Assembly: GCF_963678635.1 (NCBI RefSeq)
Contig: NC_087064.1
Coordinates: forward strand, 44,244,346-44,308,345
Length of the DNA: 64,000 nucleotides
Origin: Symsagittifera roscoffensis
Taxonomy: Eukaryota > Xenacoelomorpha > Acoela > Convolutidae
Reading direction: 5' to 3'
Shown here: positions 58,191-64,000 of the stretch, piece after piece
Numbering within the stretch: position 1 is the stretch's first letter
Layout: every line of letters begins with the position of its first letter
Program-made: the position numbers and the translations under genes
Notes under the pieces: generated by a model
Told to the model about the DNA's origin: nothing
Databases searched by the model: none
The model's input: only the letters and a program-made list of their open reading frames with translations

Positions 58191-58814
58191 TATCGATATT
58201 TAATTAAAATATATGTAGCCATTAGTTTTGAGCCTATCCTTGATCTTGAAACGGTTTGAAGTGTTTATGAAAAAAGTTGTGAAGCGCATGAGGTTTTGTC
58301 TTGAAAAATCTTCTGGTCTGCTTTAATTTAAATGAAAGACACTGCTCAACTTTTCGAAAATTGTTCATGACAGGAATTTGTGCACAATTGAATCTTCCGT
58401 GTCATCTTTATTTGAGGCAACTAATTAAAGTCCCTATTTTGGTTGAGGATTTTCTCCAGGGGGCGAATTTTGAACGAAAAAGTTCTAACATTTAGCCTCT
58501 TTTTTTTTAAGTCGGCCAATTCGGGCTTTCTTTAAAATACTATGAAGACCGTATCTTGCCAAAATCTCCTGTACCGGCCGGTTTGCTGGACGATGCATCT
58601 TATAAAATAGTACCCAAGAAAGGATTCCTTGGTTAGTGAGGGGGTCGAATCCCTGAGGGGGGAGTTGTCGTCCCTCCTGAATCCGCTTCTGGTCTCAGTC
58701 AATTAAATTTCGACAAAGTATGTACGTGAATCGAATACCCGTATATGCCTTACGTTTTGTTCAGGCAACGCAATTGTCTATAACAAGTTAAAGAATTCTC
58801 ATTGAAAAATGATT

Positions 58815-59300
58815 TTAAGAGTCTATGAACATAGTGAAGACTCTTATATGGAATATGGGTCTTGATGATTTTTCGTTGTTTTTTTAGATTTTTAGATTTT
58901 TCTTTGTAAAAAGTCTTAATTTATTCACGCTCAAAATGTATTTTTTTTTGCAGTTTGACTTTTGTTTTCTCCTAATTTTAGTTCATTTCCTTTGTTAAAA
59001 GGAAGACAAACTCCACTACCGAACAGCGAAGTGTAAAAGTCACTGAAAACGTGATCGACTTCAAGTTTCGAAAATGGAATTTAATTTTCAGATTTTCCAG
59101 GAAAATAAAATTTTTATAGTGATCCAGTTTTCTTTAAATAGCTTAATTGCATCAAAACAGGTCAATCATAAAGTGCATATTTCAAATTTAAAGTTTATAT
59201 TTTCCTCAAAAGTTGAGGTTTAAAAAAATAACTCTGTTTTTTTTCTGTTTTCTTGCGTTCATTGGTTCTTTTCCCACTGTCTGTTGGCTATGTTTCTGCA
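58815..59300 (+). repeat. ~0.5-kb dispersed repeat copy
   Basis: Begins AAGAGTCTATGAACATAGTG then AAGACTCTTATATGG, contains TGATCCAGTTTTCTTTAA, and ends CCCACTGTCTGTTGGCTATG. Intergenic between the EGF and CRELD genes. Confidence 0.7.
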
Positions 59301-59316
59301 AAATAGTTAGATACAT

Positions 59317-59486
59317 GAAATCCGAAGAGACTTATCTTGATGAGACTGTTGGTCTTTTTTTTTAACATCAGTTCATCGACACTGAACACTTTTCCAAAGA
59401 TTATTGAAATCCAAAGAGACCTATCTTGATGAGACCGTTGGTCTTTTTTGGTAACATCAGTTCATTAACACTGAACATTTTTCCAT
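59317..59486. repeat. 89-bp tandem duplication
   Basis: GAAATCCGAAGAGACTTATC...AACATCAGTTCATCGACACTG repeated twice with few changes. The TCTTGATGAGACYGTTGGTC segment is in both. Confidence 0.9.
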
Positions 59487-60721
59487 TGATCCAGTGGGTT
59501 GGCTTTATCGAAAATATAAAAAAAAACAATTCTTTGTAACTGAAAGAGTTCTATGTTAGTGTAATTTTTTCCATCTAAAATTGAAAGCTAAAAATTTCTT
59601 TGAGTTCGTTAACATTTTGCGAACTGTCTTAGTGTTTTCACGGGAAAAATATAGTGAAATTATTTTATGCACATGAAGCTTAAGATTTAATTTTAAGCAA
59701 ATTTAGTCTTCGTAAGTAGTAAGTAACCGCAAAAAACTTCTGGGATAGACCTTAGAATCGATTTTTGTGTCTGGTAGTATTTTCTAATTTTGCTCGCTCA
59801 AAGCTTTTTTCCTTGTGTAAATTACACCTTAGAATTAATTTTTGTATTTGGTAGTAGTTCTTATTATAAGGTTTTCGACTTTGCTTTTTTCGGCTTGATA
59901 GGTTTTGCCTTTTTTATATCGACTTAGTAGCCTCTTATTGCGTCATTTGATGAGCGAAAAAGGTTTTTGTGTGCGTGTTCTGAGGGGAAGGGGGACTTAA
60001 TATGTTTTTATTAGTTAGGAATTTTTTTGGTTTTTTCGGCACGAAAGTTATTTGCTCAGGTTTTTTTGCTTTTTTTTTACCGCGTGGTAATTTTAATTCC
60101 GATGCTTTTTCTACATTCTTTTGTGTGGGCATGTTTTTTTTCATTTTGATAGATCTAATTGTATGTATAATTATAAGATATCGGTATTACGTTTTTGCTG
60201 ATGGGTATTCGGCGTTATGGTTGTCGATTAAGCTCTCGGTTTAGTTTCCGAATGGTGTATACCAACTTGCATTTAGTACATATATGGCAGTCGTGGTTAC
60301 TATTTGGGTAGTACTTGTTTTTTTCAATACGATTTTGCCGAAACATTTTGTCTGACATTCAGCATATTGGCTGTCGGCTTTGATTCTGTCGGCTTATTTA
60401 CCTAATATTTTGTTTCCTACAAATTTACGATAATATTCATGAGATCAATATGACTCTGGCCCCAAATTTTTGAATGCTCAAAATCAACCTCACTTTGAAC
60501 TCTTAAAAAAATAAATTTAAACAAAACGTTTTACTTTCAATCTTTTGTTTTTCTTGTTTTTTTTTCTTCAGCGGTAGAATCGTTCAAAGTCATCTTAGAT
60601 AGTTCTTGGGCGCCTTGCTGTTTTAATTCTTTAGTTGTTGCATTACAAGTGGTGCGAAGCTTGGCTGCACCTCTGTGTTCCATTGAATAAGTGTAAGATT
60701 GGAATTTCAGATTTTTGATGA
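59487..60721 (+). other. Intergenic, upstream of CRELD
   Basis: 1.2 kb, very T-rich. It contains a degenerate hairpin-tail copy (60654-60670, followed by CTCTGTGTT). A good acceptor-like TTTCAG at 60705-60710, just before the CRELD start, suggests a 5' UTR intron or a trans-splice site. Confidence 0.4.
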
Positions 60722-63499
60722 ATGCGGGGCTCTCTGGGGCTGTCGTGGCTAACGATGCTTTTCTCGCAATCTCAGTCTCAAGTGGGGAGAGTGAACAACA
60801 AACTCACTTTTCCCCTCAACCGGCTGAACTTTGTTTTATTTTCGTCACTTCTCTTCTCAATTCTGCTGCTGACCTTCCCTATGACTGTGCATGCTAAGTC
60901 AAAATCGTCACAGCAGATAGAAGATAGCTGCAAAGAGTGTAGGGAAATGGTAGGCATGTTTATGGATGAGTTCAGGGCCACTGACACGGGACTGTATGAA
61001 GGAGGCGACACTGCATGGGAGGTGAAGAATCTGAAGGACTATCGAAAGAGTGAACTGAGACTGATTGAGATCACGGACAAGATGTTCAAATCGAAGAAGG
61101 ACAAAATTAGCCGAATGCTAGAGAAGGTATGTAGACACGTAGAGGTCATATTGAGTCGTCAGAACTTGTTAGGATGTCAAAAGCCTTTTGTTGACAGAAC
61201 GTACAGGTATATTAAACAAGGGTGTAGCTGCGTTTTCTGTTGACCATTTGTTTTGAGATTACTAGTCTGACCATCGCCTCAAATAGCGAAGGTAATTGTG
61301 TTCAGCTTACGTTTAGTGATCCTCATTTATTTTTGATGGATTAGTAGCTTCATTGTTCATTTTATTTGATTAAGAGTCGATGAAAGCAGTGGAGACTCTT
61401 ATAAATGTCGTGATTTTTTGTTTTTCAGGAAAAGTCACTTAAACTCACTCGAGGTTTCTTCGATAAATACACCGCAAAATTGTATGCAAACAAAACATTA
61501 ATTTGATTCTTAAAATCTTGTAAGGGTTCAATGAACGTAGTGAAGACTTTAGGTCCTGATGTTTTTTTTCCAGGAAAAGTCTTAAAATTGGTTCACGTTA
61601 AATTTTAATTTTTCGCTGTTTGATTTTTTTAAAGTTTAAAGTTGACAAAAAACATGATCGATTTCTAATTTTCAGATTTCTCGGCGGAATAAAAATTTCA
61701 CCTATTGATCCATTTTTATCAAATTGAGTTACTTTTATCAGAAAAAGCGTCAATCATAAATTGGTTTTGAAATAAGAGATTTAAAAGAACATATGTTTTC
61801 AACTTGTGAATTAAAAAAACCATTCAGTTTTTGTTTTCTTGTGTTCATGGGTTCTTTTCCAACTGTCTGTTGGCTCTATTAGCCGGTTAAGGATAAAGTT
61901 TGAAAGTGTTGCATTAGGTAGAAGATGACTTGGAGAGTTTCTGGTTCTCACACTGGGACCATCTGAACGCAGAAGGAAACAGTGAACTGGAAGACTATCT
62001 CTGTGTCTCACTTCTCAAATACTGTTGTGCCTATGGCCACTTTGGACCAGACTGTCTGCCATGCAGAGTCAGACACGAGGACTTCGCGCACAGTACTGAC
62101 CCGAAGACCATCTGTTTCGATCATGGCACCTGCAGTGGAAATGGCACGAGGACCGGAACTGGTAAATGTAATTTATCATCTACCGGGTCTAAAAGATACA
62201 TCCTAATTACACACTGAAGTCTTAGATTGTCTGTAGTGATGTCATTGAAATTTTTCTGAACACACTTTTTCTCTTTTCTGAAATAAATTTTCCTTTTTTC
62301 TCATCTTAAATAGCCAAAAATGCATGATAAGTAGTTAAATTATCGAGAGATTTGAACATAGTCACTGACACGAATTTCTTCAAAAAGGAGCCTTTATTTC
62401 TATTTGTAGGCGACTGCAAGTGTGATTCGTGGCACCAGGGTAAGTTCTGCGATGAGTGCAAGAAGGGATACACACGTGATGAAGGGGAAGATGCATTCAC
62501 CATGTGCAGAGATATAGACGAATGCAACGACCTTGACAATCACAAGTTAGCATACCTTGTGTTATCTTGCGTGAAAAGAGATTTCAAACAACACTTGTAT
62601 CTTTATGATCAGTGTTGCAAAACATACAAGGGTTGATGAAAGTGTTGGTCAGTGATGCTTTATGATCAGTGTCTGCCAAATCGCTCAATCATGATCGCCA
62701 ATATGACCCTAATTTACATAAGTGGGATGCAAAAAACACTCACATCAAGTTAACACCCACCCAGTAGACGAAATTAAGATCTTTTGAAATTTTCGATTCT
62801 GATTATTCCCACCCAGAACTACGTTAACGCCCCCTTAAAGAATGGGAGGAGGACGTTAACTTGGTCCAAATACAGTGTGGCTGTGAGCAGGTGTCTTTGC
62901 TGTTCGTTAGCTGCTCGTTTTGAAATTGTTAATCCTTTTGATGTTATTTTCTGCTTCACTTTAGCCCATGCGTGGAAGGAGAGTTCTGTGATAACTACCC
63001 TGGATACTTCAAATGTGAAAAGTGCCACCCAGCTTGCAATGGTGGACCATGTACGGGATTCCTGGCAAAAGACTGTACAGTTACCGCATGTGCCGAGGGA
63101 TATGAACTGATCCCATCGGACGAGGAAGAGGAGGAAAAGGCTGATGAAGAGAACGGTGGAAGTGATGTGGACCAGGAGCGTCCGAGGGGGTGTCGAAAGA
63201 TCGGAAGCGATTCGGATGAGGATGACGAGGAAGGTGAGGATGATGAGTCGGAGGAATCTGACGATGATTCGGATTGGTCCTCGGAGGGTGATGATGGTAC
63301 TGTGTACTTTAACCTTGAAAAAATGAACGCTAAATCGATGAAGCCTAAACGGAGTAAAAAAGTGGAGAGGAAACCACCAATAGATGATAAAATAGAGTAT
63401 GCGAATAATGGAGAAATTGATAATATGGGCGATGATGGAATCGAGGATGACACCAATGACTTTCAAAATGCCAACATAAAAGACTTTTCGGAGTTGTAA
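60722..63499 (+). CDS. CRELD2: CRELD (cysteine-rich with EGF-like domains) protein, 4 exons, 439 aa
   Basis: Exons 60722-61126, 61918-62161, 62410-62545, 62965-63499; phases 0, 1, 2; 1,320 bp. An in-frame TGA directly precedes the ATG. An unusually long N-region is followed by a hydrophobic signal segment (about residues 34-58, LNFVLFSSLLFSILLLTF). Then comes the CRELD-specific WE domain with CKECREMV and GGDTAWEVKNLKDYRKSELR. Next are a Cys-rich furin-like/EGF part (YGHFGPDCLPC, CSGNGT, CDECKKGY) and a calcium-binding EGF start (DIDECND). No C-terminal membrane segments are visible, so it is closer to CRELD2 (an ER-resident, secreted folding factor) than CRELD1, although the last about 120 residues are a novel acidic tail ending F-S-E-L, not a standard KDEL. 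An out-of-frame ATG overlaps just upstream (60718). Confidence 0.87.
61372..61880 (+). repeat. Dispersed repeat copies filling CRELD intron 1
   Basis: Starts AAGAGTCGATGAAAGCAGTG then GAGACTCTTATAAATG (61373). A second start is at about 61525 (TGAACGTAGTGAAGACTT). A shared body follows (TATTGATCCATTTTTATCAA, GCGTCAATCATAAATTGG) and the end is AACTGTCTGTTGGCT. Intron 1 is 791 bp, and about two thirds of it is this family. Confidence 0.7.
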
Positions 63500-63739
63500 A
63501 CCAAGTGTAGTATGTGGTTAGATCACCTTATCGGCTTGACCGTTCAAGGAATCATGAGTATCATTTTCCGTTTCAATGATAGTGAGTGAAGAGTGTTCTT
63601 GTAATTTGGCTTCAAATTTGAGGAACGAATTGCTTGCATAAATCAGCCCTTTTATCTGCACTGGACGTTTTGCATCTAGTTTTTGTTTTTATTATTTAAT
63701 AAGCTTCTGGGCTGATTTTTGAAGTGCAACGGGGGAATG

Positions 63740-63745
63740 AATAAA
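63740..63745 (+). terminator. Poly(A) signal of CRELD
   Basis: AATAAA 241 bp after the stop codon. Confidence 0.55.
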
Positions 63746-64000
63746 TTTGATACGGTCTATTGCCAAATAGTTCATATTCAAAACATGGTGCTTAATGGGC
63801 TTGATATTGTGCCTTTTTTAATCAGTATTACAAATACTTAAACCAGGAATTTTCTTACGTATATGTGGTTTTTGATCATTTACTGTACTATCAATATCAT
63901 GTTTTACTTGATTTTATGGCTTAAATTCATTAAATTATTATTCACGACAGCTTTTTGTGTGGCTAGCGTCTTGCACGAGGTAGGAACGGATAGTATATGA
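63746..64000 (+). other. End of window, non-coding
   Basis: AT-rich sequence with no recognisable gene. Confidence 0.4.

Noticed and set aside
60715-60897. Small overlapping frame starting just before the CRELD ATG
   Set aside because: Out of frame, no homology, and overlaps the clear CRELD coding sequence; at most an upstream ATG effect.

Overview
This is eukaryotic, metazoan DNA. The coding regions are split by GT-AG introns, and the recognisable genes are animal types: a multi-EGF secreted protein, a MORN1-like protein, a CRELD-type ER/secreted protein and a Ras-like P-loop protein. The intergenic and intronic DNA is AT-rich, strongly T-rich on the + strand, and crowded with transposon remains. 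I cannot place the species; an invertebrate is the safest statement.

Layout. Positions 1 to about 13.7 kb are a giant Ty3/gypsy-type LTR retrotransposon read on the minus strand. It has one uninterrupted 2,930-codon Gag-Pol reading frame (1386-10178) that carries a macro-like domain at its C-terminus. Downstream of pol is a second, coiled-coil reading frame (877 to the left edge). Upstream of gag is a long leader holding a 14/12-bp minisatellite and a 70-bp tandem repeat. From 13.7 to 23.1 kb there is no intact gene, only decayed transposons (hAT, a LINE-like reverse transcriptase, a MITE) and repeats.

Four host genes, all on the + strand, occupy 23.1-63.5 kb: (i) a small P-loop GTPase-like gene (23118-32825), whose last intron holds a 4.8-kb Mutator-like element; (ii) a 10-EGF-repeat secreted protein gene (33470-58136); (iii) a MORN1-like gene (43401-47504) lying wholly inside one intron of the EGF gene in the same orientation; (iv) a CRELD gene (60722-63499). 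Exon boundaries were assigned by reading splice sites and checking phase. For the EGF, MORN1 and CRELD genes the exons join to an integral codon count with a start and a stop. The GTPase-like gene lacks an identified first exon.

The non-coding half is organised rather than random. Three elements (26481-31316, 45855-46133, 52125-52590) share an architecture of inverted termini built from arrays of a short motif. Two of them are bounded by clear 9-10-bp direct repeats, as expected of Mutator-type insertion; the third has only a weak 8-bp candidate. Several dispersed families share conserved hairpins, some with tRNA-like promoter boxes upstream, and one hairpin shows a compensatory change between copies. 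One EGF exon takes its splice acceptor from a decayed tandem repeat, and another EGF exon survives only as a relic.
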